Below are positions 21,975 to 32,452 of a DNA stretch of 64,000 bases, piece after piece; the stretch's first letter is position 1, and each line of letters starts with the position of its first letter. The DNA lies in NCBI GenBank assembly GCA_958510875.1, contig OY294067.1, forward strand, positions 55,998,039 to 56,062,038. The letters run 5' to 3'. This DNA is from Endomychus coccineus (taxonomy: Eukaryota; Arthropoda; Insecta; Coleoptera; Endomychidae). The position numbers and the translations under genes are program-made. Below the pieces are notes generated by a model. It was not told the DNA's origin and searched no databases. It saw nothing but the letters and a program-made list of their open reading frames with translations.

Positions 21975-22280
21975 TTAAATAAAATAACTATTAAAATTTC
22001 GATTGTCACTAGTTTAATAAATAACTGTGACTATAGTTCCGCTAGCACTACTTCTTCAAATAAATATTACAAAATACTAACTAAAAAACTCAAATCATCT
22101 TCTTTCGAAAATTGGATAAAATCAGCCATTACGTGATGAAAATCAATTCTAAACTTGAATAAAATAACTATTGAAGTTCGATCTTCACTAGTTTAATAAA
22201 TAAATGTTAGTTTCGCTAACACAGTAGCTTAACCTAGTGGAAATCGAACTTTTAATAGTTATTTTATTTTCATCACTTAA
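21975..22280. repeat. Short dispersed repeat, three local copies
   Basis: AAATAACTATTAAAATTTCG plus CACTAGTTTAATAAATAA occurs at about 21977-22027, again at 22158-22208, and inverted at about 22226-22272. A related copy is at 56828-56885, with an inverted piece at 57215-57245. ATCAGCCATTACGTGATGAAAATC occurs at 22120-22143 and also at 10989-11012. It looks like a small MITE family with internal palindromy. Confidence 0.6.
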
Positions 22281-22898
22281 TGGCTAATTGTATTCGATAT
22301 TATTTTACGATGGAGATCAGGAAGTGGTGACGATTAAAAAATGTGTGGCTTGTAAAAAATAACAAGTTGAAATAATTTATTAACTTGTTGTTTGACAAAA
22401 CATTAATAACGTTTAAAAAACTAATCAACTTCAAGGGCAGAACATTAAGGTGATTTGGCAGATATTAATAATCCTATTTAGTTTAATAATACCATAATTT
22501 CAATTTTTTTGTTTGGAAGCGCATGCCTACTTGGAGCATTTATAGATGTTGCATACAAAAACATTACCTCCACGGGAGCCGATGATGGAAGTAGCCGCCT
22601 ATATCTCGGAAAATATATATTTTGGTTAAAAATATATTCAATGAAAAAAAAAGTAAGCGCACTCCGGGAGTGCAGGCAGAAGTGAAAACTTGAACTTATG
22701 GCGCGTTGGGCACTTTTTTGGGTGAGCATTTTTAGGTGCGCTCGCGACATGAGAAATTGTTCATAAAAAATCAAGTTTATCAAAGCAATGTGGGCACTTT
22801 TTGAATAGACATGAAGTATAATAATATAGAAACTATATTCGAAGGAAATGGTTTTATTTAAATGAGTAAATATTAGTAAATAGTAAATACAAAATTTA

Positions 22899-23168
22899 TC
22901 AATTCTCATCCATAATTTCAACAACTCTTACATCATCATTATCAGCATTTTCATCATTATTATCAGAATTTTCATCAAATTCTAAAACTGAAACAATAGG
23001 TCTATGGTAACTAAAGTATGAAATGAACAATTTTGATTTAAATCTATTTATATATCTTGTGAATACTGCATCAATAGTAGTTTTGTATTTTGTTGTGCTA
23101 AGATTGCGATCATTGGACATCGTTAAATCAAATTCTTCATATAAAAATTCAATTAATAATGTATACAA
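22899..23168 (-). CDS. C-terminal tail of a transposon protein, family not recognised
   Basis: The 89-residue frame includes KTTIDAVFTRYINRFKSK and ISYFSYHRPIVSV, then ends in an acidic tail (DENSDNNDENADNDD). It is enclosed by the inverted repeats at 22.67 and 23.63 kb, so it probably belongs to that element. The start is arbitrary. I do not recognise the family and assign no enzymatic role. Confidence 0.4.
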   Translation of the reverse strand: MYTLLIEFLYEEFDLTMSNDRNLSTTKYKTTIDAVFTRYINRFKSKLFISYFSYHRPIVSVLEFDENSDNNDENADNDDVRVVEIMDEN

Positions 23169-23345
23169 AATATAGTAACACTATAGTATACAAAAGCACT
23201 ACAACAATGTTTTTATTAATTCTATTTACACTTTAGATTTGTTTTTTTAACACAATACCATAGCAGCAACACAAGTCAAATGAAATATTTAAATAAATAA
23301 ATTTTCCGTTTAATATTCATTTATAAAATAAATATAAAAAACTCT

Positions 23346-23590
23346 CAATCTCGTCTGTCGCGAGGGCACGAACGAATGCCCATGCAAAGACTGCGTATAG
23401 CATGCAGCGCTCTCGCATACCTATACACTCTGAGTATACATAGGTATGTAATCTCGTCTGTCGCGAGAGCACGAACGAATGCCCATGCAAAGAGCGCGTA
23501 TAGTGTACATATATTATAAGAATACACGCGGAGTATATCTGGGTAAAATCTCATCTGTCGCGAGAACGGCTGAAAATGCTCTCCCACAAA
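23346..23590. repeat. Subterminal tandem repeat, ~100-110 bp x 2.3
   Basis: Units start at about 23346, 23450 and 23549 with AATCTCGTCTGTCGCGAG (third unit CATC). They share GCACGAACGAATGCCCATGC. Subterminal repeats often bind transposase. Confidence 0.8.
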
Positions 23591-23649
23591 AGTGCCCAAC
23601 GCGCCATAAGAAGTTTTCACTTCAAAAATTTTCATTTAGGTCTTATCTA

Positions 23650-26030
23650 TACGTTTTCCAGTTTTTCGTGAATATATCGGATATAGGGCAAAAATATTTA
23701 CTATAACCTGATAAGTTCCAAATAAAAAATTTAATTTATTTTGCCCAAAATTGGTCATTTTTCATTTTTGACATAATTTTTTTCAAGGGGCTGTAACGCA
23801 GAAGGGATGCATTTTTTCGAAGAAATGACAAGAGTAGAAAAATACCATTTGTTTTTTGACACGTTTTCACGCTTTTCTGACCTCACGGCTTATGGCCAAT
23901 AACTCGGCGTCAAACATAGCATACTGAATATCTTTTCAAACTACTCTCCATGTTTCATCAAAATCCGAATCTATCGCGACGATTGGTAGTGAACATTTTT
24001 CATTTACTACTTGACTACTGATTTTCTAGTTAATTCCACGTCTCTGGCTCAGTAATAGATGCCGACATCACACCCAATGATGATCTATTTAATTTCCAGG
24101 GGCTTCTTCGGAACCTTCTAAAGGGTAGAAGGTAGGGGGTAGTTCCACCCTACCAAGAAAAATTATGTTTCATCAAAATTATGTTGTGGGTATCATACGC
24201 CCATCTAGATTTCATAACGTACGTAATTAAGCCAAGGCTAAGTACCAATTTTGATTGTTTATTACATTAATTATATTCGATTATCCCTTTCTAAGGTTAG
24301 AATATTATTGCCCAGAAAGGTTACATCAAATAATAACACGTCCTATAATTTGATGTTGATAAAGTTCACAACCTTTTTTTGTTGAAAGACTTTGGTCTTC
24401 AATAAAATATATACGTGTCTATTCATCTCTTCTAATTGAATCGTTTCTTATCTCTAAAAATTCTATGATTCTACCTTCATTTTTTGTACACATGAATCAG
24501 ATGCATCCTCAGAAGGAAGTGATTGTTAAGTATCTAAGCGCGTACTACCTATGGAATATTGAATTTTTAATACATAGTGTAACCCATTTTGAAAAGTTAA
24601 TGGAGCGAATTTTGAATTATTAAATGTAGAAATATATTGAATCATGCTTTATTTCAATCCAAAGCCACCTTTTTTGATAACAAACAAAATTTCTACATCG
24701 CGGTGCTTTCTTGGATTTGCTAGAAACAAAGGGTTTTCACGCCATTGAGCGATGCCATCTATGATTATATTAATCTTAATTTTAATGGTTTTTAGACTCC
24801 ACAATATTTGATTGAAAATCACTTTTGAACTTGTGATATATATTTACACAGTATTTATAACTGAAAACGAAATAAATCTTAACAATGATGTTGAAGACTT
24901 AATTCAACCTAACATGCTAGTACTGAATTAGCACTGGTACAAATTATGTAAGTACATTCCATTTGTGAAGTAGGGATAATTGGGCAATATCAATCAAGCC
25001 TTATTTACCTGACAACCACCAAAGTTTGCTCCAAATTACTTAGAATGAATAAATAAAAAATAATGTGATTAATAGAAATTGAGAAAGATTCTGGGGATTC
25101 TAACAATTAGGAATTTCCAAGTTCGTAAAGGAAATTGAAGATACCCTAACATCTCTAGAGACTATATCGATTATGCTGGCTTTCATTTAATCCAGGGCCG
25201 TAACACAAACTAAAGATGAAAAATTGCTCTTTTCACTAATACGGTCATCAATGTCTTAGCAATTCTTAATCTCAGGAATGACATGCTCATATTCATGGAA
25301 TCAGCATATGAACAAAATCACAGGCTGTTCTTAGAAAAAAACTAGTTTTTTGGTACACCATACATTACCAAACAATCCTGACAAAAAGACATTCAGATTC
25401 CTAGAATCGTTTTTAAATCCTTCAGTATGTCTCTCTCATCTGTTAGCTCAGATGAATATGACATTGAATTTACTTGATTTCTCTTGGTTATTCAAGATAT
25501 AGAATTTGTTGCACAAAATAGTTTCTCGAATGACACTTCGAATACATTGTGTACACAACTATGACCAAATACACCCACCCAACTTATATAGAATCAATCA
25601 GTATTTTACAGTTTTTTCATTGGTTAAAATTTACATAGAATGTTTTTTACTGATAAAAAAGTTTGGTTTGTTGAAATATTGTATCATTGTTTGTGTAGTG
25701 TTGGTTTTATATTTTAGAAGTAAAGTTGCAGTGTTTTCTCAGTTGTAATTTTAAGAAAACCTTTAAAGAATACCTTTTGTAGGATTATCAGATATATAGA
25801 GAAGAAAAATGTTGTATTGTGGAGCAGGTTATGTACCTGAGACATTGACCACCCAGTGTGTGTTTCCCAAGGAGTAGATTATTTTCGAGATTCCTAGAAT
25901 TGGGGAATGTTGAAAACAGGGCAAGAAAAAGTCGCTACAGATGCACAGAACCGATTTTTAGCTCAAATTGCCTGAAGACATCAAACATTGATTCATTCAT
26001 AGCTTCTACGACTACTTCTACAAGCTACGG
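23650..26030. other. Long A+T-rich intergenic stretch
   Basis: No gene, TE domain or clear repeat end was recognised. Short open frames such as 25506-25748 and 25858-26094 show no family features. Confidence 0.4.
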
Positions 26031-26204
26031 CGGCAAGCGTATTTTTTCTTATGGACAGATTTTAATCTGTGCGGGTTCATTCGATTCGTCTTGACACCTA
26101 GATCAAAGCTTACCACTTTTGGTCCTTGACAAATTGTTTATTTTGTTAATAAACAATAAATAGTGGCAAAAAAATAGCAAAATATTTAAAAAAATTCAAC
26201 TGGG

Positions 26205-26516
26205 GTGGAAATGTCTAATGACATTTTGCAACCGATTAAAATGAACAAAACTCCAGTTACAGAAGCTGTTCTTGAAACTGTTTCAGGTGGTTGCACAAAA
26301 GGCTGCACTGGTAAATGTGGGTGTAGGCGAAAAGATTTGGATTATTCACCAGCATGCGGAAATTGTATGGGGAACTGTTCCAATAATTTTATAAAAAATA
26401 ATCTTCATGAAGATAAGATCTTGAAGATTATTTTTTCGAATGTGATCATAATAGGATTGACAATGAATATGACAGCGATGATGAAAATGGTGATGATGAG
26501 AACGAATAATGTATAA
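26205..26516 (+). CDS. Cys-rich (CXC-like) C-terminal tail of a transposon protein
   Basis: The frame contains SGGCTKGCTGKCGCRRKD then SPACGNCMGNCSNN, a run of nine cysteines spaced like CXC/tesmin-type or related zinc modules. Such cysteine tails close some large insect transposon proteins. After CSNN the frame seems shifted, because another frame reads YDSDDENGDDENE before a stop, an acidic tail like that of the 22.9 kb product. Both sit inside inverted-repeat elements. The upstream enzyme domain is missing. The function is not assigned. Confidence 0.5.
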   Translation: MEMSNDILQPIKMNKTPVTEAVLETVSGGCTKGCTGKCGCRRKDLDYSPACGNCMGNCSNNFIKNNLHEDKILKIIFSNVIIIGLTMNMTAMMKMVMMRTNNV

Positions 26517-26627
26517 AAATAATTCAATTAATTAAAACTAATTTAAATACAATTTGAAATATTTTTTTTATTTATTCAGAATACAACCTTTCCTTGATAT
26601 GAAGAAACTTCTATACAGGTCCTAATT

Positions 26628-26960
26628 ATCCGAAAATTACTCTAATCTCGAATATTTAGAAAACTTTTATTTTCTTGTTAATTGGTTAACTAACAAATTG
26701 TTTATTAACTAATGCTATTAGCAAATAATTAAAAAATGGACATCAAATTCATGACTCTAATGTCGAATATTTAGAAAACTTTTATTATTTTATTTGATAA
26801 TTAACAAATTGCTTATTAACTTATTGTATAAGCAACTTATTGAAAAATGGACATCAAATTCGTGTTTAAAAGGTCCAAATTTTGGGAAAATAACTCTAAT
26901 CTCGAATATTTAGGAAATGTTGATTTTTTTTGTTAATTGTTTATTTATTAAAAAATCATT
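26628..26960. repeat. Internal repeat, ~125 bp x ~2.7
   Basis: TCGAATATTTAGAAAACTTT recurs at about 26650, 26764 and 26902 (last copy variant). AAAAATGGACATCAAATTC recurs at about 26731 and 26844. The unit includes TTAACAAATTG-type stretches also present in the TIR. Confidence 0.75.
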
Positions 26961-27194
26961 ATAAACATTGAATAAACACTGTTCATCGGTCAAATAAATG
27001 AAAAAATACACTACCTGCTTGAAATCAATAGAAAATAGAGTTAAAAATATTTTTTCCACTATTTATTGCTTATTAACAAAATAAACAATTTGTTAAGGAC
27101 CAAAAGTGGTAAGCTTTGATCTACGTGTCCAAACGAATCGAATGAGCCCTCACATCATCATCAAAATCGGTCCATAAGAAAAAAATTTGGTAAT

Positions 27195-28435
27195 CACGTC
27201 AAGTTTACTGGACTAAGTAGAAGACAATTAGAAGGCCCAGTATCAAGACAAAATAAAATCGATCGGTGTTCGATCTGATGAAGGACGAATCCGGGCCTTA
27301 TCATGAGCGTGAGTCAAAAATTGCACACGCGGCCGTCACTAAATGAAGTAATTAGGAATTTCCCAATGTTCCATCTGATGAGTTTATCAAAGTGTAAGGT
27401 CGTAGATTCTTGGAGCCATCAAGATGAAATCATTCAAGTATAACTAAATTTGAATAAGGTTCCGTGAAATTAACTACCGGATAAAATCAAATGGATAGTT
27501 GGTTAAAATTCAAATCAAAGAGTAGCGAGCTTAGTTAATACCAACGTTTATAGGAATCAGATGTTTGCTATTTATCTTGGAACTTGCAATTTAGATAGAA
27601 ATGGATAGGCGTGGTAGAATGTCTAGTTCGTAATTTATAATTTCGAAACAAATTGAAAATTCTCATAACATATGCCCTTCAATTTTCGCATAAGTTTAGT
27701 TATCAAATGTGTACTCAACGCTTTGAGTGTTATAACTTACATATCCGCAATATTCTGAATCGTAAGCACTTACTAAATTGCAGTTGCAGGAATTCTAGAG
27801 TTCTAGGTAAATCCAATAATGACCATTGATAGGATTACAATTATTATCGGCTACTTGAATTTGACGGTTTGAGCAATTGAATTACCATAATGGCTATACA
27901 TGATTCACTACATGTATGCCTGGCTAGAACGAACATATTTTCAAATACGAAAGCCGTGAAGTTCGTATATTCAACGGTATAGGGCTCCAAAATTACCAAA
28001 AATCATTTTTCCGTCATTCTAGCACCTTGTTTTTTCCGTAAATTGCCAAAATTAAAGTTGTAGCGCTTGAAAAAAAAACGCTAGAGCAAATACCCACTAT
28101 AATAGAAGGTCTATACGCTGAGAATAAAAGTTAGTGTGACGCCATCAACAAGAGGCGTAGACTTGAGACGAAACTTACGACAGGAACGTTTAGTATTAAT
28201 GGCGAGTAGACGATACTGGGTGATGAATATTACAATTTAACAAAGTTATATCTATGTGTTGTGGAAAATTATATGTTGCACCTGTTCCTTAGGTGTCTTG
28301 TGTGATGGGAAAGGGTTTTTACCTGTAAATAAACCTATATAAATGTGTTATGACTGAATAAAGTGAGTTGCAGAATAGCTTCCAATGCGAATGTTGATTT
28401 TTCTCGTTTTTTTGTGTCGTACTGACGTTTGTTAG
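27195..28435. other. Intergenic, nothing recognised
   Basis: No supported gene or element end was seen. The last ~150 bases could be the 5' flank of the P-like relic that follows. Confidence 0.4.
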
Positions 28436-28441
28436 TTAATT

Positions 28442-28821
28442 ATGCCGAATAAATATAGTGCTCCTAACTGCAAGGGGAATTGCAACAATCGGCCAAAAGT
28501 TCAAATGTTTAGTTTTCCTAAAGATAATGGACTACGGAAAGAATGGATATCGGCTGTCCCTGTGAAAATTTTCATGGTAACAACAATAACAACAAGATTA
28601 TCCTAGTAGTAAAGCAGTAATTGTAAGTTTTGTCAATTATTTTGAAAGTAGAACAAATTGGATACAAAATATTCTGTATTATAAGTGACAATAATGCAGT
28701 CAACAGCAATGGTATGAACAATTTTTCTAATCATTACAAGTTAAGTATCGTGTATCTTCATCCAGTTGATAATCCAAGAACATTTTTTTATCTATTCGAT
28801 TCGGTTCACATTCTCAAATGA
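28442..28821 (+). pseudogene. P-element/THAP9-like transposase relic
   Basis: The first frame (28442-28606) reads MPNKYSAPNCKGNC, then VQMFSFPKDNGLRKEWISAVP, an N-terminal THAP zinc finger. The first zinc-binding Cys is replaced by Tyr, and the frame stops after 54 residues. The second frame (28651-28821) has EQIGYKIFCIISDNNAVN and then HPVDNPRTFFYLFDSVHILK. These are P-element/THAP9 transposase core blocks (the TDN and FLLFDxVHLLK regions). Most of the protein between is deleted. It is a dead fragment; a domesticated THAP gene is unlikely given the stops. Confidence 0.8.
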
Positions 28822-28855
28822 ATAAAGAAAATATTTGGCATAATAATGATTTTTG

Positions 28856-29125
28856 TCCCAGGTATGAATTGTATATAAATTCTCAGGAAATAGGTCACAT
28901 TAACTATTATAAATAACAAATAATCACCCTTATGTGAAGGCTTCCTGGTAGCCGAAAGGTCCTCAGTATTTTTAGTGGATAAGGGTGATTATTTCTTATT
29001 TATAGTGTTAGTGTATCCAAAGTTTGAACTTTTCCACAACAAATGACTACTATTGTTAAGACGAAATTGTGATAGACATATGTGTTAATATATGTGACCT
29101 AGTTCCCAAGATTTTATATATGAGG
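28856..29125. mobile_element. Penelope-type arms with nested inverted repeat
   Basis: CAGGTATGAATTGTATATAA and a TTCTCAGGAAATAGGTCAC tip at 28861-28898 match the arms at 10.13 and 31.39 kb. The inverted partner lies at about 29080-29118 (ATATGTGACCTAGTTCCCAA). Inside, ATAAATAACAAATAATCACC (28909-28928) is mirrored at 28983-29005. A degenerate hammerhead-like stretch (GGCTTCCTGGTAGCCGAAAGG) lies at 28939. A divergent relative is at 40240-40340. Confidence 0.6.
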
Positions 29126-29299
29126 GAATAATGGGAGAATAACCAGAGCTTTCAAGAAAAATTCCAAGGGTGATACTTCCATTCGCTACATTCTATCTGT
29201 GTGAGCTAACCAATGCTCAACATAAAACCTAAACATAGAAATTGACTACAACTAGAAAAAGACAACGTTTTAAGTACTACTTACAGAAAAAACAAGCAC

Positions 29300-30285
29300 T
29301 TTTTTTTTCTATAATTTGACTACACGAGAAGAATACCTAGAAAGAAGAAGCCAAGAATTTTCAAGATTAGCTATCCGCGGAGGTGTACCATTCAGGAAAA
29401 CCTATGATGTCCGTGATGGTGTGAGCCAGCGGGAATGTTGGAAAAGGAGATAGGCATTCGAATTTTCTTGAAGGTTTGGACTTTATAAGCATAGGGAAGA
29501 AGAAATTAGGCAGGTTTCGAGCTTGACAATGAACGCTTCAGCTCATCTAGTCCGCCTATCTGAAATATCTCATGGTGGCACAAAAGAAGAGACCTCTGAT
29601 GAACAGCGACCATGGAAATATCTATAAAAAAGGGAGACATAGTTCACCTTTCTACGATGTTCTAGAGAGGACAATGAAACGTATGTGTGACATCATCGAT
29701 CAGCTATTTTCTGAATAGAATCCATGATATTCAGCGAATAGTACTCCAGGACAGATCGAATCTGTGCTTTGTAGATCATGAGGAGCTGCTGGGATGCAAA
29801 GTAGCTCTTGGCACGGAATAGAAAACTAACTTTTTGTGAAGCTGTCTTTGCAAGGGACCTCACATAATCATGCCATAAGAGGGTGCTGTTGATGGTGATC
29901 CCGAGCATGGATATGGAAGACTTAATAGGAATACTTGTACCTGACATCATCATATTAGAGATTGTGGGATTCGCCTTCCTGGAGAAGATGCAAGCTTAAA
30001 TTTAGGTTGCTAACTCTACTGGATCATCAGATCCCCAGTTCAAAATCGTTTCCCGATCTCCATTAATTGCGTCAACCTGTCTCTGCCTCTCTTCTATGAC
30101 TTCATTAGATGGTAACGGGACTCTGGATGAGAAAGCGGTATAAAGTGTACCATCATCTACAAAGCTGTGAACGAAACAGGTGGTCACTTCCAACAGATCG
30201 TTGATATCGAGCATAAACAAAGCTGGTGCCAAGACAGGTCCCTGTGGAACATCAGCGTTAATAGCCATTGTATCGGAGGATGCAT
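29300..30285 (-). mobile_element. LINE reverse transcriptase relic, minus strand
   Basis: The frame 30268-30002 has INADVPQGPVLAPALFMLDIND and HSFVDDGTLY, covering RT motifs B and C. The frame 29953-29693 continues with MLGITINSTLLWHDYV and RAKSYFASQQLLMIYKAQIR, which are thumb and C-terminal blocks. Further on (29690-29550) a broken frame reads SLSSLEHRRKVNYVSLFYRYFHG, typical of this LINE class. Stops occur after that. The class appears distinct from the CR1-like copies at 6.7 and 13.5 kb. The element is truncated at both ends. Confidence 0.8.
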
Positions 30286-30289
30286 CCTT

Positions 30290-31380
30290 TATTTATTCAT
30301 ATGTGCACTTACATATTAGTATAAATGCAAAATGTATGTCTGCTAACTGAGTGGTTATGAACTTAAAATGAATGAATAATTGTATTTCTTTTCCCTCAAA
30401 TTGTTTCATGTTTACTGGTCAAGACCCCTTTGATACCGCTGTACGACCCACCTGAGTGTGGAGACCCACACTTATAAAAACGCTGCTTGGAGGTTGCAGT
30501 TTGTTGTATACTTGAATTTACATCATAAGAGCCACACAATAGACCTAGGATTTTAAAATAGATTAAATCACAACATTTTCTGTTGATACATCTGGACCAT
30601 ATATGTCGCTGCGTTTTTAGTTGTTCAATTTTATCCAGAAATTTCGGAAATCAATTGCAGAAAATCCTAGGGCATTTATTTATGGTCTACAGCCCAAAAG
30701 AATTACGGTGATTTACTATAAAATTTTGATAATATATTTACGGGATTTATGAAGATTTATCGAGGATTTACGATGATTTATTATTTATGCACGTGTGCGT
30801 ATATACGTGGCATTTTGTTTTTGGTGTTTTGGTTGTTTGGTAATGCAAATAGTGAGATCCGAGGTAAATTTATTGTCATTAGGTCCGTATGTGCGATTAT
30901 TGTTAGAAACGAACGCTTTCTTCGTTCTGCAATTTTTACCACTTACTTGTGAAATCAAACAATGAGAACGAAGAATTTGTTGTTTTTATAATTTGCACTA
31001 TCACCAGAGCTCATCATTTCAAGTAATAATTGTAGTAATTGTTATTGCACCATTGATAAATTATTAAAGTATCCAATATATATTATGTTATAAACGAAAG
31101 TATAAATTATAAAGTGGATTAAAATTGAATGTGTGAATGATAAATATAAAATATTGAATTATTCTTATTATGTTTCTTCATAGCTAAGTAAACTCTAACG
31201 AAAATTACTCCCTAAAAATAAAAAATAAGACTTTGAGTACGCCACAGCTCTACCTATTGTGTCCTATTCTGTGCTATTGCACCAAGTGTTATAATACTAC
31301 GGCCAACCTAAGCAAGCCGAGTCAAAAGAATTTTTCTAAAACAATAAAGCTATTTCTAAAGTGTACTATATAAAAGCTTA
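30290..31380. other. Intergenic, nothing recognised
   Basis: A loose GATTTAT-type repetition occurs at 30708-30785 and recurs near 32208-32290. Nothing else was recognised. Confidence 0.4.
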
Positions 31381-31384
31381 ATAA

Positions 31385-31575
31385 TGATTCTCAACCCAGG
31401 TATGAATTATACATAAAATTCTCGGGAAATAGTTCACACCAACACATTTTAGTTTTAAGAATTCACGTTTATACAGTGATACGTCTTCTGATGATGGTCG
31501 TGAGACCGAAACGTACGTAAAGACGAAAATAATAAGCATATGTGTTAGTGTGACCTATTTGACGAGAATTTTATA
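31385..31575. mobile_element. Short Penelope-derived element, inverted ends with ribozyme
   Basis: The left tip CAGGTATGAATTATAC and TTCTCGGGAAATAGTTCAC (31422-31440) is mirrored by GTGACCTATTTGACGAGAA (31550-31568). Almost the whole interior is a right arm carrying an intact hammerhead. It is the most compact of the related copies at 4.4, 10.1, 28.9 and 31.4 kb. Confidence 0.75.
31482..31525 (+). ncRNA. Hammerhead ribozyme, complete type I fold
   Basis: Stem I 5' strand CGTCTT (31482-31487) is followed by CTGATGA (31488-31494), stem II GGTC-GTGA-GACC (31496-31507), GAAA (31508-31511), stem III ACG-TA-CGT, the cleavage-site A (31519), and stem I 3' strand AAGACG (31520-31525). Stem I is six perfect base pairs and every invariant core position fits. 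Cleavage would be after A31519. Penelope-like elements are known to carry such minimal type I hammerheads. Confidence 0.88.
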
Positions 31576-31579
31576 TATA

Positions 31580-32450
31580 CTACATAAAAGCGATGTATAT
31601 TCATATTTCTTTTTTAGTAATAACTGAGCCGAAATATTTCTCATACCTACGTATAATTGTATATCTTTGTATTATACTCGCTTACGCCCCACTCTTTTTC
31701 AGTAGCAACTTTGTAAACAATTAATTTATTTTATGCCTGTTATTTATTAGGTTGCCAATCAAACACATTACTCCGACTTGCTCCGTCTTCCACAGGAGAG
31801 CAGCTAGAACAGTTCTCATTCGATCAGGAGTAACTTATGAGCTACTGTTAAACACATCCAAATTTTACTTTTCTCTGATCTAAAACACAAACAAACGCTC
31901 TTAACTCCTCACAACATCTACAAGTTGAATTTCGACAATTAGTAAAATCTGGGTAGTTTCGACCGTCGAAACGATTGGAATCTACCCGGGTCGAACAAAT
32001 TGTCTTACGAGTTGTACAGTGTATGGGCCGTTTTTAAGCAGATAAACATACATACCTATAATCTCTTGTTGGCGTCATTATACAAATATGACAATTTTGA
32101 CCGATATTTCCCAAACTATTAGTTAACTTTGCAGGGAAATATTAATAATTAAACACAGTAAAAACGAGTTTATTGTTCATACATTCTATGATTATATGGT
32201 TTATAGTGATTTAAGAGGATTTTTGAAGATTTATTGTTGATTTAACAGGATTTATTGGGATCTATGAGAATTTATTTGATAAAATGGATTTATGATGCAG
32301 ACCATTTTGGGTAGATATTCACCCATCGAGAAAATCTCACTTTTTCTCTTTAAAAATCTCGACGCAGCAAAATAGTTCCTAGAATATTAAATTTCATACC
32401 TTTTAATAACGATACAGCTATTTGGATGAAACTAATCCTGTCATTTTTTC
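31580..32450. other. Intergenic or 5' intron of the filamin-type gene
   Basis: No exon was recognised. A small palindrome, GTTTCGACCGTCGAAAC, is at about 31955-31971 and is framed by GGGTAG/CTACCC. Confidence 0.4.
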
Positions 32451-32452
32451 AG

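Larger units (their letters stand above)
22672..23628. mobile_element. Inverted-repeat transposon (~0.95 kb) with subterminal tandem repeats
   Basis: AAGTGAAAACTT...TTATGGCGCGTTGGGCAC at the left end (22680-22712) is mirrored at 23595-23622. The arms continue through GAGCATTTT and TCGCGACA for about 75-80 bp. Near the right end a ~100-110-bp unit starting AATCTCGTCTGTCGCGAG is repeated about 2.3 times (23346, 23450, 23549). Inside is one short minus-strand coding tail (22899-23168). The element is likely a deletion derivative that keeps both ends and the 3' end of a transposase gene. Confidence 0.7.
26038..27192. mobile_element. Inverted-repeat transposon (~1.15 kb) with ~140-bp TIRs
   Basis: The left arm 26040-26170 and right arm 27060-27190 are inverted copies: TTTTTTCTTATGGAC, TTCATTCGATTCGT, GATCAAAGCTTACCACTTTT and AACAATAAATAGTGGC-type blocks occur in both. 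The interior holds a plus-strand coding tail (26205-26516) and a ~125-bp repeat present nearly three times (26628-26960). This is a non-autonomous derivative with the same plan as the 22.67-23.63 kb element, although the ends are unrelated. Confidence 0.8.

Noticed and set aside
22478..22898. 148-residue minus-strand frame
   Set aside because: It crosses the boundary and TIR of the 22.67-23.63 kb element and shows no domain, so it is treated as chance.
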